From assembly GCA_016699735.1 (NCBI GenBank), contig CP065008.1:372001-436000 (forward strand): DNA of 64,000 bases, written 5' to 3'. A program made the translations under genes and the position numbers. This stretch comes from Alphaproteobacteria bacterium. GTDB lineage: Bacteria; Pseudomonadota; Alphaproteobacteria; Micavibrionales; Micavibrionaceae. Below the pieces are notes generated by a model that did not search any database, had not been told where the DNA came from, and was given only the letters and a program-made list of their open reading frames with translations. Of the stretch, positions 8,345 to 17,876 are shown piece after piece; position 1 is the stretch's first letter, and every line of letters starts with the position of its first letter.

Positions 8345-9328
8345 ATGAGCGGAAAATCCTTCAGAAACTGGGCGGCGGGGCTGACGATTGCGGCAGCAGC
8401 AAGTTATATGCTCGTATCCGGCGATCCGCAGACGGAAGACGGTCTGTCCGAAACCCCGGCGGCCGTAACGCCCGCAAAACAGACGCCTCCGGTTCCGCAA
8501 GCGAACGCCTTCCCTCCGCCACTCCCCGGACGGGACGAAACGGCAACCGCAGAGAAAAAAGTCGAAAAGGCCTGGTCGCAGGCATCCAAACCGCCTCAAA
8601 CCGCCGCAAAGGATCAACCCTCTTGGGTCGCGCAGGCGCGGGCCAAAAATTTCTATGAAAAGTTCAAGAGGGAAAACGATTTTGCAAAAAAACTGGAGTA
8701 CCTTGATTACATCTTTGACGCGTTGAACAGTGATATCAAGAACGCCTCCATTCTTGGCTTGAAGCCGGAGGAATTGGCAAGCACGATCAGGAATACCGCG
8801 CACCGGGCATTTCAGGATTTATCCTATCGCCAGTCGCCAGAAACAGCCCTGGATCAGCTTTTTTTGGCAAATGATATGAGGATCGCGCATCGCCTGTCGG
8901 GTTTGAAGGATGACGGCTCATTTGACGAGACCTATGCCGAGCAAATCACCGGCATAAGCTACGATGCGGTCAATAGCAGAAAAAAAGAGGTGGCTGTTCC
9001 GGCGGCGGGCGAAGCCCTTGCACAATTAAGGAATTTGGAACATCAGGCGCTCGTTGCTCCTCAGGCTCTGCACAGTCTGACGGACGAACAGATTCAGGAA
9101 TACTTTACCAGGTTCAATCTGGTTCAGTATGTTCTGGAATCATACGATCTGGATGAACAGCTGATCCAGAATCACGGAACCTCAAACAAATTTACAGCCC
9201 TAAATTTAAACCGCACACAGTGGCAAGACCTGTTGGATAACCTGGGCGAATCGCTTTTTAACGTAGAAAAAGAGCGCCTGCGGCGCCAATTCGGCAACCC
9301 TCTCCTGGCCCCGGAGCCCGGAAACTAG
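8345..9328 (+). CDS. hypothetical membrane-anchored protein
   Basis: A 327-residue protein with an N-terminal hydrophobic segment (WAAGLTIAAAASYMLV, residues 9-24), a proline- and alanine-rich linker to about residue 90, and a helical acidic domain of about 230 residues. The topology suggests a periplasmic domain tethered to the inner membrane. I see no catalytic motif and do not recognise the family. Its end overlaps the end of the convergent nucleotidyltransferase gene by four bases. Confidence 0.55.
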   Translation: MSGKSFRNWAAGLTIAAAASYMLVSGDPQTEDGLSETPAAVTPAKQTPPVPQANAFPPPLPGRDETATAEKKVEKAWSQASKPPQTAAKDQPSWVAQARAKNFYEKFKRENDFAKKLEYLDYIFDALNSDIKNASILGLKPEELASTIRNTAHRAFQDLSYRQSPETALDQLFLANDMRIAHRLSGLKDDGSFDETYAEQITGISYDAVNSRKKEVAVPAAGEALAQLRNLEHQALVAPQALHSLTDEQIQEYFTRFNLVQYVLESYDLDEQLIQNHGTSNKFTALNLNRTQWQDLLDNLGESLFNVEKERLRRQFGNPLLAPEPGN

Positions 9329-10089
9329 GGCGCGGCCACCGCCATAAAACTCTTCCACCCGCCCGCCAGCGATTTCTGCGCGGCGTTGGCCACCAGAGTC
9401 CGCTCGATCTTGAGCATATCGTCCGAAACGATATTCGCGGGGTTCGCAGGATCGGTCAGGCTCGAACTCTGGAAATCGGTAGCCAGATAAACCAGAACCT
9501 CCCTGATATGGGTTTCCAGATCCTTGCTCTGCGCCAGCGGCTTCTGGCCCTTTAAGGCCTCGATCACCGCAAGCTCCAGCAGGAAGGAGGGAAAGAAAAT
9601 ATCCTTGGAATTGCGCCAGAGCTTCATCAGCCGGATTTCGCTCAATCGTCCAGACAGCGCAACATACTGCGTATGGGTCTGCAGATTGGTCACCGCCCAT
9701 TCTCCCGTCTTCCGGTTGAACACGCGGTGATTCTCGCTGCGGGAATCAGCCCGCCGTGCGGGGATCAGGTCGATCTCATGCCCCTGAACGGTCACGCGAA
9801 TCGAAATGTGGTTGGCGCGGGTGCTGGGGTATCCGTTCCGCCGCAGATACTCGAACAAACCCCTGTAAATCGTAACAGGCGCATAATTGTAATCATGAGC
9901 CAGGGAGATCAGAAGGTCCGAATCCGCCCCGCCGGGCACATTAGTCCCTTTAGCGAACGACCCGATCACCCGCGAATACTCAATAGCCTCGCCGCCCCAC
10001 TGCTTCACATCGGGCAGCAGGGTCTTTAAAGCATCCTTGACAGTGCGGAAGCCAGCTTCCTCTGTCCTTTTTTGCGTAAAAACTTTCAT
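9325..10089 (-). CDS. nucleotidyltransferase with CD-NTase-like motifs
   Basis: The 254-residue protein has the Pol-beta-type nucleotidyltransferase signature GSFAKGT near residue 45, then DSDLLIS (two metal-binding aspartates) and HEIDLIP near residue 105 supplying the third acidic ligand. This layout is shared by CCA-adding enzymes, OAS, cGAS/DncV-like and related enzymes. A helical C-terminal domain follows, as in OAS-like proteins. The start at 10089 follows AAGGTC; an upstream ATG at 10125 lacks one. No CBASS effector, E1/E2 or JAB gene is next to it, so a cyclic-nucleotide role is only a possibility; tRNA or small-molecule nucleotidylation is equally open. Confidence 0.72.
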   Translation of the reverse strand: MKVFTQKRTEEAGFRTVKDALKTLLPDVKQWGGEAIEYSRVIGSFAKGTNVPGGADSDLLISLAHDYNYAPVTIYRGLFEYLRRNGYPSTRANHISIRVTVQGHEIDLIPARRADSRSENHRVFNRKTGEWAVTNLQTHTQYVALSGRLSEIRLMKLWRNSKDIFFPSFLLELAVIEALKGQKPLAQSKDLETHIREVLVYLATDFQSSSLTDPANPANIVSDDMLKIERTLVANAAQKSLAGGWKSFMAVAAP

Positions 10090-10146
10090 AAGACCTTGGC
10101 AGGAACTGCCCGGAATGAAGAACAAGTGCGAATCAAGTATACAGCT

Positions 10147-11187
10147 TTAGTAAGGAATCGGGAAGTCCCGTCTAACGGTGTCGATATCCGCAAGCACTTC
10201 GGGGCCGAGCGTAAGATTGATCGAATCGATATTGCTCTTAAGCTGCGTCATGCTTGTCGCCCCGATGATGTTCGACGTCACGAAGGGCCGGGAATTTACG
10301 AACGCCAGCGCCATCTGGCAAACATCCAGCCTGTGCTTTTTTGCCACCCCCATATAGGCCTTGACCGCTTTATTGGCTTGCTCGGTATCCCGTGCGGAGC
10401 CACCAGCCAGCAACGTCCAGCGCGACCCCTTGGGCCGCTTGCCGCCCAGGTATTTTCCACTGATCATGCCCGTGGCCAGCGGTGACCACGCCAGCAACCC
10501 GATATCCTCCGCCATCGCGACTTCATGCATATCCGGTTCGAACAGACGATAAAGCAGACTGTATTCATTCTGAATCGACGCCATGCGGGGCAGGGACTTG
10601 TCCTCCGAGAGCCGCAGCCACTTCATGGTTCCCCACGCCGTTTCATTGGACAGGCCCGCATGGCGGATTTTCCCGGCCTTGACCAGTTCCCCGAGAGTCT
10701 CCAGCACTTCAAGGAAATTATCCTCAATCTTTTTGGAATCGAACTTGGGCGTATAGGTCCAGAGCTGGTTAAAGGCATAAGACCCCCGGTTCGGCCAGTG
10801 CAACTGGTAAAGATCGATATAATCGGTTTGCAGCCGCTTGAGGCTACCCTCGACCGCCTCCAGAATGTTTTCCCGGTCGATCTTGGCCTTCCCGCCGCGC
10901 ACCCACGGCAACCCCGGTCCTGCCACCTTGGTCGCCAGAACAACTTTGTCCCGGTTCTTCTTGGCCTTGAACCAAGTCCCGATAATCTGCTCGGTTTTGC
11001 CGAAAGTCTCCGCATTCGGCGGCACGGCGTACATCTCGGCGGTATCGAAGAAATTCACGCCCCGCTCCAGTGCATAATCCATCTGGGCATGGCCCTCGGC
11101 CTCGCTGTTCTGCCGGCCCCACGTCATGGTACCCAGGCAGATCAGGCTGACGTTAATCCCGGTGCGTCCAAGAGGGCGGTAATGCAT
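10147..11187 (-). CDS. aldo/keto reductase, Tas-like
   Basis: NADPH-dependent carbonyl reductase of 346 residues with a TIM-barrel fold. The catalytic tetrad is visible: D in NFFDTAEMY (Asp and Tyr near residues 48-53), K in VVLATKVAG near 83 and H in DLYQLHWPNR near 130. The C-terminal NIIGATSMTQL binds the phosphate of NADP. Long loops and the tryptophan-rich central part resemble the E. coli Tas subgroup. The substrate is unknown. It starts ten bases after the stop of the upstream membrane gene and could be read from the icm operon. Confidence 0.9.
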   Translation of the reverse strand: MHYRPLGRTGINVSLICLGTMTWGRQNSEAEGHAQMDYALERGVNFFDTAEMYAVPPNAETFGKTEQIIGTWFKAKKNRDKVVLATKVAGPGLPWVRGGKAKIDRENILEAVEGSLKRLQTDYIDLYQLHWPNRGSYAFNQLWTYTPKFDSKKIEDNFLEVLETLGELVKAGKIRHAGLSNETAWGTMKWLRLSEDKSLPRMASIQNEYSLLYRLFEPDMHEVAMAEDIGLLAWSPLATGMISGKYLGGKRPKGSRWTLLAGGSARDTEQANKAVKAYMGVAKKHRLDVCQMALAFVNSRPFVTSNIIGATSMTQLKSNIDSINLTLGPEVLADIDTVRRDFPIPY

Positions 11188-11197
11188 AAATCACCAG

Positions 11198-11797
11198 CTA
11201 GCGTCTCGAAAAGAGAGGCTTTCTGAAACGGTCGATTTCAAATTGTATATCTTCCAGGCTATCCGGTATAGGCATAGGCAGGGTAAGATCGGGAGGATAC
11301 TTAACGAGATACGGGATGGCAAAATTAAATCTTTCGACAAGCTTTGGATCAACACTCAGCTTTCCAACCTTCGCTTCAGCCAGAATCAAGGAACCAGATT
11401 TTTCGTCCTTGGCAAACATACAGACAAAAGGCTCCAAACGGTAAGAGCCAAAAGAGTCAATATGAGTAAACCAAATTCGAACGCCCCCATTCCTAATAGT
11501 ACTGACTTCACTCAGCAAAATAGTATCAGGAAATGTAACATTCAACTCGATAAAGGTCTTGCAGATGCCGTAAGGAAGTCCGCCTTTAAAGGGGGCAAAA
11601 AGAAAATAGAAAAGATAAAATACCAAACAAAAACCGACAAACTTGGCAATATTTTTATACTGCTTTTTCTTTTTCTCGGCCTTTTTTTCCTTTAACTTAT
11701 CTGACAAGGAGACAGCTTGCCCAAGAGCAGTATCCTCAAAAGCGGTCTGTTGAGCTATAGCCTGAGCCTGTTTGATATCCTTGATAATTTCACTCAT
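11198..11797 (-). CDS. unknown single-pass membrane protein coupled to icmB
   Basis: A 199-residue protein with a lysine-rich cytoplasmic N-terminus (KLKEKKAEKKKKQYKN, residues 33-48), one membrane segment (residues 53-70, FCLVFYLFYFLFAPF) and a periplasmic domain of about 125 residues ending in a proline-rich stretch. Its start overlaps the icmB stop by four bases (ATGA), so it is translated with the ATPase gene as the last member of the icm operon. I know no Dot/Icm protein that matches it. By position it is a candidate lineage-specific component of the secretion machine. Confidence 0.7.
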   Translation of the reverse strand: MSEIIKDIKQAQAIAQQTAFEDTALGQAVSLSDKLKEKKAEKKKKQYKNIAKFVGFCLVFYLFYFLFAPFKGGLPYGICKTFIELNVTFPDTILLSEVSTIRNGGVRIWFTHIDSFGSYRLEPFVCMFAKDEKSGSLILAEAKVGKLSVDPKLVERFNFAIPYLVKYPPDLTLPMPIPDSLEDIQFEIDRFRKPLFSRR

Positions 11798-14700
11798 CTA
11801 TCTTTCAGACTTATACGCTTCCCTTCTTCTCTCTCTTGAATTTTTTTGCTTTCCTCAACAAGTTCATTAACAATTTCCTCGATAACGGCGCTGATCATGG
11901 CCTGCCGCGAATCTCCAGTTTCGCTGTTTGCAAGAACACGCCTTCTAATTTCATTGCGAGCACTACCGCCCGGGTAGGCAAAAGAGAGCATTTGCCGCGC
12001 ACGCGAAGCGCCAAGATAAGTGTAAAGTCGATTTCGAATAGCCACGTCCTCAGCAGAGGTGTTCAACGACCACAACTCAATCGGCCCAAGAGTATTATAA
12101 AGATGCTGCTCGTAACGGCCCGATGTCGTTCCCAGAACCAAAAGACACGGAGCTCCGATAGACTTAGGACCCGTTAGACGGTAACGTATAACGTGCCGTG
12201 CGGTATTAGAGAGACCGAACCTCTGGACAACATCGTCAACAGCCTTATCGGAAATCGCTGTACCGAGAACCCAGACACCCGTAGCCAGATCGACCATATC
12301 CTTGTCGAAGTCATCAAGAAGCTGGGAGGTGAGAACAATCTGAACGCCGCGCTTCCGGCCCTCACGAACGTCACGTATGACCTGCGCACGAACTGAATTC
12401 GATTTGCTCGTTCTATGAAACTCGTCAAAGTTGAGTCGCTTTGGCGTTTCAGCGACTTCTTGCAGTCTCAGGGAGTGGAACTGCTGGAACTTCTCAGGAA
12501 TATGCTGAATGGACTCCTGACTCATCCACCAAGAGCGCACCAGCGCATGACGGGCCAGCATATACATGATCGAAGTCTGACGATCCGCCGCCTCGTCGCC
12601 TTGAGGGGCGACGTCCATCAAGTCCAGCGAACACAGGCGGGTATCGGCGATATCGAACTGGGTAACAGAAGAAAGGATCGGATACTCGCGGATGGCCGAA
12701 GTAACCATACGCTCAAAAGCGCTAAGGACAGTCTCTGCACTAAATCCAACGGAAGTTTCTTCAAGCAGGTTTCTGATCTGCGGCCGTCTCGAGGCGGTAA
12801 TAGAGTCATTGAGAGTCGGAACGGCATGACGCTGTGCAACGTTGGCCAAATGAAATTGTTCGAGTTCGAAGAGTTTGTCAACGATATCCCACCAGAACGG
12901 ATCAGTGGGCAGATGGATATTATACTTGTTGATGGCCGCGTCAATGTCGGCTTCCAAGCGGGGCAGATAAGGCCTTGCCTCGGCGTTCGCAGCCGAATCA
13001 TCTCTCCATCGGAACATCTCATCAACCACCAAGCCGCAAAGCTGCTGCATCCCGTCATAAGGTTTGTCATATCCTGGGGGCGTAGTCAAAAGAGTAAGCA
13101 ATTCAACAAGATAAGAACGCTCGTCAGGGAGAGGGTAACGACAGCCTAACTGCGTATCGAACGGGTTGATGGCGTACTGGTGAGCCATCTGCAGCCTGAA
13201 GTAGGAGGCTTCATGATGGCGGGCCAAAGGCAAAGCCTCTTTGATCAGGGAGACAAGACCGGAAGACGATGGCCCAATATCAACAACTGCGACATAAGGC
13301 AGCTTCGAAAGCCCAGGAGAGATACAAGTGCCTAAATTGAGAGAGTTAAGCAATACGGACTTTCCCGCCCCAGGTTGGGCGAAGATCAAATCAAACCACG
13401 TCGTTGTAAGATTCGTTCCAGTTTGATAGGGCCAAAGTTTACCATCAGGAGTTCTGAAGATAATAGCTCCCTCATCGAAGGGACTCGAAGGCCGCTGCCA
13501 AGGCAACAGCTTCATAATCTCAATCATCGGGGCAATCCCGGTTGGGGCGGTGCCACCGCAATGAATACCCATGGCGGACGACATAACACAATCAAGCGGG
13601 TCACCGGAAAACTCGCTCACCTGAGCGTAGCCCCAACTTTCAATGGCCTGAAGGAGTACTGACAGACGGTCCAGGATTTTATCTTTTTCCTCGATCACAC
13701 ACCAAGTGGCAAAGGAAAGCCTGAATTTTACGACAGGCTCCTTACGCGCCAGAGCCATCAGACTTTCCAGAGAGTACTTAATTTGTTTGTTTGAACCATT
13801 GGTAGGCCCAAGTATCGTGGCAGCAAAAGCCCGAAAGGCCAGTGCGGATGCGCCGCCACCCTCGATCAGAAAAGATATCCTGAAGGGAATATCTGCTTCA
13901 ACCAAACGGTTCATAAGAATGGGAAAAGCCGTCGAATCCATCGGGCCCAAAGTCATATCGCCCCCGGCCCATAAAAGGTTGCCTATCCTGACCACTGACT
14001 TGCCAAGAACGCGAGCGTCTGCAGCAGTAATCTGGTTAGGAAGGGTGGGCCACAGGATATCCGACATATCAACAGTGCTTTGCGGCGCACGCGGAGGGAT
14101 CGGATCACCAGGAAGACAGGCCCGCCAGTTCTCATTGGCACGATCAGGAAACATATTATTGCGAACGGCTGTGATGGCATCGTGAACTTCCATAAGTTTG
14201 CATCCGATGCCCATCTCATCCAATCCCGACAAAATAGCGCTCACAAAACTTTTATGTCGGGTTCGTAGGGGTTCCATAACTCCGAGTGGATACTGGGCGT
14301 GCCCAGCCGGAAGCCAGTTCTTAGCTTCATCTTTAACGCCCTGCACAGCTCTCTTAACTTCGCTCTTGCTGAGGATTAATGGCCTAGTCCACACAACAAA
14401 ATAACACTCCTCATGCGTACAAAAACGCTCAAGGTTCTTGATCCTCTCCTCCAAAAGATCATCAACTTCCAATCCAATATTACTCGCAGAGGTACGACTG
14501 GGTTTGACATAGTTTTCCAGCATCTGTCGAACCCTGCCAGGATCTCTAACAAAATAGACCTGCATGGCATGACCCTGTCGGTCGAAACGCGAGCCAATCT
14601 TGATAGTTGAAGAGCTGACAATAGTGTTATACTCATCATCACCGATTATCTGCCTGCTGCCTTCAATTTTAATGTAAGAAAGCAAAGAACCGTCAGAGGA

Positions 14701-14832
14701 AACGATGGTCGTCTCATTTTCCATCGTTTCAAGTCGGATGAACGACGAAACTGAGAACTTTAGGCCTTTTTGAAAAGGCAAAAGCATTTTATCAAGTAAC
14801 TTCATGTGCGGCTGTGAATGTGTTCTTCCCAA
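11794..14832 (-). CDS. icmB: IcmB/DotO, VirB4-type secretion ATPase
   Basis: Inner-membrane-associated ATPase that powers the type IVB secretion machine, counterpart of VirB4. The 1012 residues match the length of Legionella IcmB (about 1009). A Walker A, FAQPGAGKSVLLNSLN, lies near residue 485. KRLNFDEFHRT near residue 800 is the Walker B region, where DE is the metal/water pair, and VLTSQLLDDF follows as the sensor region. Position between icmJ and the end of the locus is the same as in Legionella and Coxiella. It starts 88 bases after the icmJ stop. Confidence 0.95.
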   Translation of the reverse strand: MGRTHSQPHMKLLDKMLLPFQKGLKFSVSSFIRLETMENETTIVSSDGSLLSYIKIEGSRQIIGDDEYNTIVSSSTIKIGSRFDRQGHAMQVYFVRDPGRVRQMLENYVKPSRTSASNIGLEVDDLLEERIKNLERFCTHEECYFVVWTRPLILSKSEVKRAVQGVKDEAKNWLPAGHAQYPLGVMEPLRTRHKSFVSAILSGLDEMGIGCKLMEVHDAITAVRNNMFPDRANENWRACLPGDPIPPRAPQSTVDMSDILWPTLPNQITAADARVLGKSVVRIGNLLWAGGDMTLGPMDSTAFPILMNRLVEADIPFRISFLIEGGGASALAFRAFAATILGPTNGSNKQIKYSLESLMALARKEPVVKFRLSFATWCVIEEKDKILDRLSVLLQAIESWGYAQVSEFSGDPLDCVMSSAMGIHCGGTAPTGIAPMIEIMKLLPWQRPSSPFDEGAIIFRTPDGKLWPYQTGTNLTTTWFDLIFAQPGAGKSVLLNSLNLGTCISPGLSKLPYVAVVDIGPSSSGLVSLIKEALPLARHHEASYFRLQMAHQYAINPFDTQLGCRYPLPDERSYLVELLTLLTTPPGYDKPYDGMQQLCGLVVDEMFRWRDDSAANAEARPYLPRLEADIDAAINKYNIHLPTDPFWWDIVDKLFELEQFHLANVAQRHAVPTLNDSITASRRPQIRNLLEETSVGFSAETVLSAFERMVTSAIREYPILSSVTQFDIADTRLCSLDLMDVAPQGDEAADRQTSIMYMLARHALVRSWWMSQESIQHIPEKFQQFHSLRLQEVAETPKRLNFDEFHRTSKSNSVRAQVIRDVREGRKRGVQIVLTSQLLDDFDKDMVDLATGVWVLGTAISDKAVDDVVQRFGLSNTARHVIRYRLTGPKSIGAPCLLVLGTTSGRYEQHLYNTLGPIELWSLNTSAEDVAIRNRLYTYLGASRARQMLSFAYPGGSARNEIRRRVLANSETGDSRQAMISAVIEEIVNELVEESKKIQEREEGKRISLKDR

Positions 14833-14920
14833 GAGTACTCTTGTCTGATCATATTACACAAACAAAATAAGAAGGAAAGGCTTAAGAAAAAACAGAGCCC
14901 GATTCGTAAGGTTAATAAAA

Positions 14921-15634
14921 TTAACTGCTATGAATGCTGTTATAAATACTGAACCATTGCTGTGGAGGCTTGCCGCCGAAAGGCCCGTCCTTTGAACGCC
15001 AATAGGCAAGAATTTGAGGAAACTGATTAAATTCAAGATCTGCTTCCTTAATAATACGGCGATCAAGTGGAAAAAGCTTGACACCCTCAAGTTTCTGGGC
15101 GCGGATACCGTAGTGATGGTCGCTTAGATAATCCTTCAAAACCGTTGCGAGGGTATAAGCGTCATCAGTTCCAATTCTCTTACGAATAGGATCCCTTCTT
15201 TTCATAAGTCCATCCAGAGCTTTTCGGGCAGCCTCTGCGATCGGTCCCTGAGAAATTCGAGCAACATAAATAGCGCGGGCCATATGATGGAGATCAGCTT
15301 GATCAATCTCAGGTAGCCACAACAAAACACCCGACTTCATAACTCCGACTTGATCTAGGTTAAAGCACTGGTGACAAAAAATACACACCGTGGCGAGGTT
15401 GCCCTCACTGATATCCGCCACGTCACCATTAACCTGGATGACTTCCTGATATTTCTTTGACTGGAACCCGCAGCACCTACAAGAAAAACCATCGCGTTCG
15501 AATATTGTTTGCTTAAGGTCTTTCGATACAGCCTCTCTAGCAGAAGAGGAGCCGGAATCTCCGGCTCCCTCCTTTTTCTTTTTTGACCTTCCGGTAAACT
15601 TGGAAAGCCCCAAAGTGATCGGTATACGATCCAC
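14921..15634 (-). CDS. icmJ: IcmJ/DotN, HNH-like zinc protein
   Basis: DotN is part of the coupling-protein complex (DotL-DotM-DotN) that recruits substrates. The 237-residue protein has the expected zinc site: FSCRCCGFQSK near residue 51 and VCIFCHQCF near residue 83, an HNH-like arrangement with cysteines. The flanking sequence (IFERDGF; NLATVC) lines up well with Legionella IcmJ as I remember it. An extra lysine/serine-rich N-terminus of about 30 residues is present. Its partners DotL and DotM are not in this window, so they should be encoded elsewhere. Confidence 0.9.
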   Translation of the reverse strand: MDRIPITLGLSKFTGRSKKKKEGAGDSGSSSAREAVSKDLKQTIFERDGFSCRCCGFQSKKYQEVIQVNGDVADISEGNLATVCIFCHQCFNLDQVGVMKSGVLLWLPEIDQADLHHMARAIYVARISQGPIAEAARKALDGLMKRRDPIRKRIGTDDAYTLATVLKDYLSDHHYGIRAQKLEGVKLFPLDRRIIKEADLEFNQFPQILAYWRSKDGPFGGKPPQQWFSIYNSIHSS

Positions 15635-15648
15635 TTCTTGTTCCTGAC

Positions 15649-16059
15649 TTAAGAAACGTTAAAGCTGACAGAGTTCATAAGAGCAGCAGAAGAGTTCTGA
15701 CCTTGGTTACCGCTGTCAAGCGTTTCTGCCATCGCTTCCATCAGGATCGGGAGAGCGAAGAGGATACCACCGGCAGCAAGACGGATCGCACCATCTTTCA
15801 ACGGGGTCTGGGTGGGGTTTTCAACGTGGTCTTTAATCTTCAGAACACCGAGAACGCCAAGGAGCAAACCAAAAAGGTAGCAAAGAGCGGTCAAGAGACC
15901 GGGGATGCTGGCAATAGACGTTGTGATGTTTTGAGCGATAGAGCTGAAGTTGTTCGCGCCCCCTGCTGCAGCGTACGCGCTGGTAGCAGAAGATGCAATA
16001 GCACCAGCCGTCATGGCTGCGCCGAGTTTGTAGTATGTGAGTTTGGTTGTCTTGAACAT
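15649..16059 (-). CDS. icmD: IcmD/DotP, small inner-membrane protein
   Basis: A 136-residue protein with a cleavable signal or first membrane segment (residues 12-31, ending AYAAAGG) and two further hydrophobic segments (about 54-77 and 93-110). The motif HVENPTQTPLKDG between them corresponds to HKDNPTQIP in Legionella IcmD. IcmD is an inner-membrane part of the Dot/Icm core. The gene is 14 bases upstream of icmJ, as in the Legionella order C-D-J-B. The same module occurs three times in the next gene upstream. GAGGAGG precedes the ATG. Confidence 0.8.
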   Translation of the reverse strand: MFKTTKLTYYKLGAAMTAGAIASSATSAYAAAGGANNFSSIAQNITTSIASIPGLLTALCYLFGLLLGVLGVLKIKDHVENPTQTPLKDGAIRLAAGGILFALPILMEAMAETLDSGNQGQNSSAALMNSVSFNVS

Positions 16060-16187
16060 TTAAGTTCCTCCTCTTACCAAAGTTTTGCTTACTTAATAAC
16101 CAATAGTAACAAGAATAACATAATTTTGCCACAATTATTTTTGGCAAAAACTACAAAATTTTGAGAAAAAGAAACATTAAGGAACTA

Positions 16188-17876
16188 TTAAGCGAAGGTT
16201 ACGCCAAAGGCTGTAATTCCTATTGTTTGCTGGACAGCGTTAAGAAGGGGCCCGAGATTGACCGCCATAGCGCCGCCGATGATATGAGTCATTGACGACA
16301 TAAGAGAAGCTTGCTGGTTGCCCTCGGCAACCTGTCTCATGATAAACAGACCGCGGACGAAACTGATCGAGCCCACAATAATCATAAAACGGAGGATGGC
16401 GCTGACGACATGGTAAACGGCGTCGGTCTCTGCAGCAGCCATACCGGCGGTGTAAGTTAAAGTAGCGAAAGTAGCCGTCTGCGGGTCTCCGAACAAAGTC
16501 GAAGAAAAGGCGCGCATGATAACGTTCGCAGAAATAAGGATTCCCCCAATCGTAAAAGTAGACACGGTGCCCATACCGCCCGGCCCCCTCGGGCCGTCTT
16601 GTGCAGTTTTGACGAGCCTCGAGATGCCGATCATGATGAAAATCATGCCAGCAACAAAACAGAAGAAGTTAAGAACAACCTGGCTGGGGCCAAGAACCTC
16701 ACCCATGAAACAGGCCATGACCATATCAAGGGAATTAGTGCCCACGCCGCAAGCATTGGCACCGAAAAGAAGAGAAAGATCCCCCTCGTACCCAGTAGTA
16801 GTGCCAAGCCCAGGTAAGCGATAGGCATTTAACGGAGAAAGATCGGGTAGAAAAGTCATTTGAAAAGCAGAAACTACAGTGGGGAGGGAGAAAAAAGCGC
16901 CACCCGCAATTAACCTGGAAACCCCATCCCACAAAGAAGTCTGCTGGGGGTTTAAAACATGGTTCTTGATTTTTACCAAAGCCCAGACCCCGAAGACTAA
17001 GCCAAGCATATAAGCAATTCCCGACAAAAATGCAGCGATACCTGAGGAATTTAGCCATGCCGCGCAAATGACCTCACCGACCCTGGTTGGAGCCGTCGCG
17101 GTCAGGGGGTTACAGGCTATACCTGTAGAAAGCGTCACATAAAGCCAATCGTCAGACGCAAAGGTAAACGATGCAACGTTAAGTAAGCCCGCCGTAACCT
17201 CCCAAACGCCGAGCCCCCCTCCGCCTACAGTGTTCCACATAGCTTCAAAAACCGCAGGCAGACCGAACATGGCACCGCCTATAATCAGGTTAATGACACC
17301 CTCCTTGAGAGAAACCCGAGCGGGATCCTCCACATGATCCTTAAGCTTAAGAATACCGATAACCCCCATGAGCAGACCAAGAAGGTATGCAACAGCGGTA
17401 ATAAGACCGGGCAGCAGTTGGGTTTCGGCGACGATATAGGACAAGAGAGAGTTGAAATTCATACCGCCAAGGCCTGTAAAAAGCCCCAAAAGTGCGGAGG
17501 CACTGTTAAAGAAAGTGACAGTATCAACACCAACCCAACCACCACCGCCGTAAATAGTTTCCGTCATGGCCTCGTAAACGATAGGCAGGGAAAAAAGCGC
17601 ACCGCCAGCGATATAACGGACAACGGGAACGCGAAAAGGGGTCTGATTCGGATTGTTGACGTGCTCAATAGTCTTCATGACCGCCTGGTAGGCGATATAA
17701 AGCCCGAGAGTATAGGAAAAGGCCGTAATCAGTCCCGGAATGAGGGACGCTGAGGTAGTCATATTCTCCGCGATATCGTCAACACCCTGCGCCCACGCCG
17801 AACCGGATAGAACCGCAGAAGCAAAAAAAGCTGAAAAACCAGCAAAAAAACGCGAAAAAAGGCTATTTCTCATCAT
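16188..17876 (-). CDS. IcmC/DotE-like protein fused to three IcmD-like modules
   Basis: The 562-residue membrane protein sits where icmC (about 190 residues in Legionella) is expected. Residues 1-30 are a signal peptide. Then come three copies of an IcmD-type module, each a hydrophobic pair around an H-V-x-N/D-P motif: HVNNPNQTPFR near residue 72, HVEDPARVSLKEG near 186 and HVLNPQQTSLWDG near 312. Each is followed by GGA-F-LP. From about residue 395 a different part resembles IcmC/DotE (FCFVAGMIFIMIGISRL, then ANVIMRAFSSTLFG), followed by further membrane segments. A fusion plus internal triplication of this kind is unusual for the system. Confidence 0.72.
   Translation of the reverse strand: MMRNSLFSRFFAGFSAFFASAVLSGSAWAQGVDDIAENMTTSASLIPGLITAFSYTLGLYIAYQAVMKTIEHVNNPNQTPFRVPVVRYIAGGALFSLPIVYEAMTETIYGGGGWVGVDTVTFFNSASALLGLFTGLGGMNFNSLLSYIVAETQLLPGLITAVAYLLGLLMGVIGILKLKDHVEDPARVSLKEGVINLIIGGAMFGLPAVFEAMWNTVGGGGLGVWEVTAGLLNVASFTFASDDWLYVTLSTGIACNPLTATAPTRVGEVICAAWLNSSGIAAFLSGIAYMLGLVFGVWALVKIKNHVLNPQQTSLWDGVSRLIAGGAFFSLPTVVSAFQMTFLPDLSPLNAYRLPGLGTTTGYEGDLSLLFGANACGVGTNSLDMVMACFMGEVLGPSQVVLNFFCFVAGMIFIMIGISRLVKTAQDGPRGPGGMGTVSTFTIGGILISANVIMRAFSSTLFGDPQTATFATLTYTAGMAAAETDAVYHVVSAILRFMIIVGSISFVRGLFIMRQVAEGNQQASLMSSMTHIIGGAMAVNLGPLLNAVQQTIGITAFGVTFA

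Noticed and set aside
9325..10089. A CBASS operon around the nucleotidyltransferase
   Set aside because: Neighbours are an unknown membrane-anchored protein and an aldo/keto reductase on different footing; no effector, E1/E2, JAB or HORMA gene.
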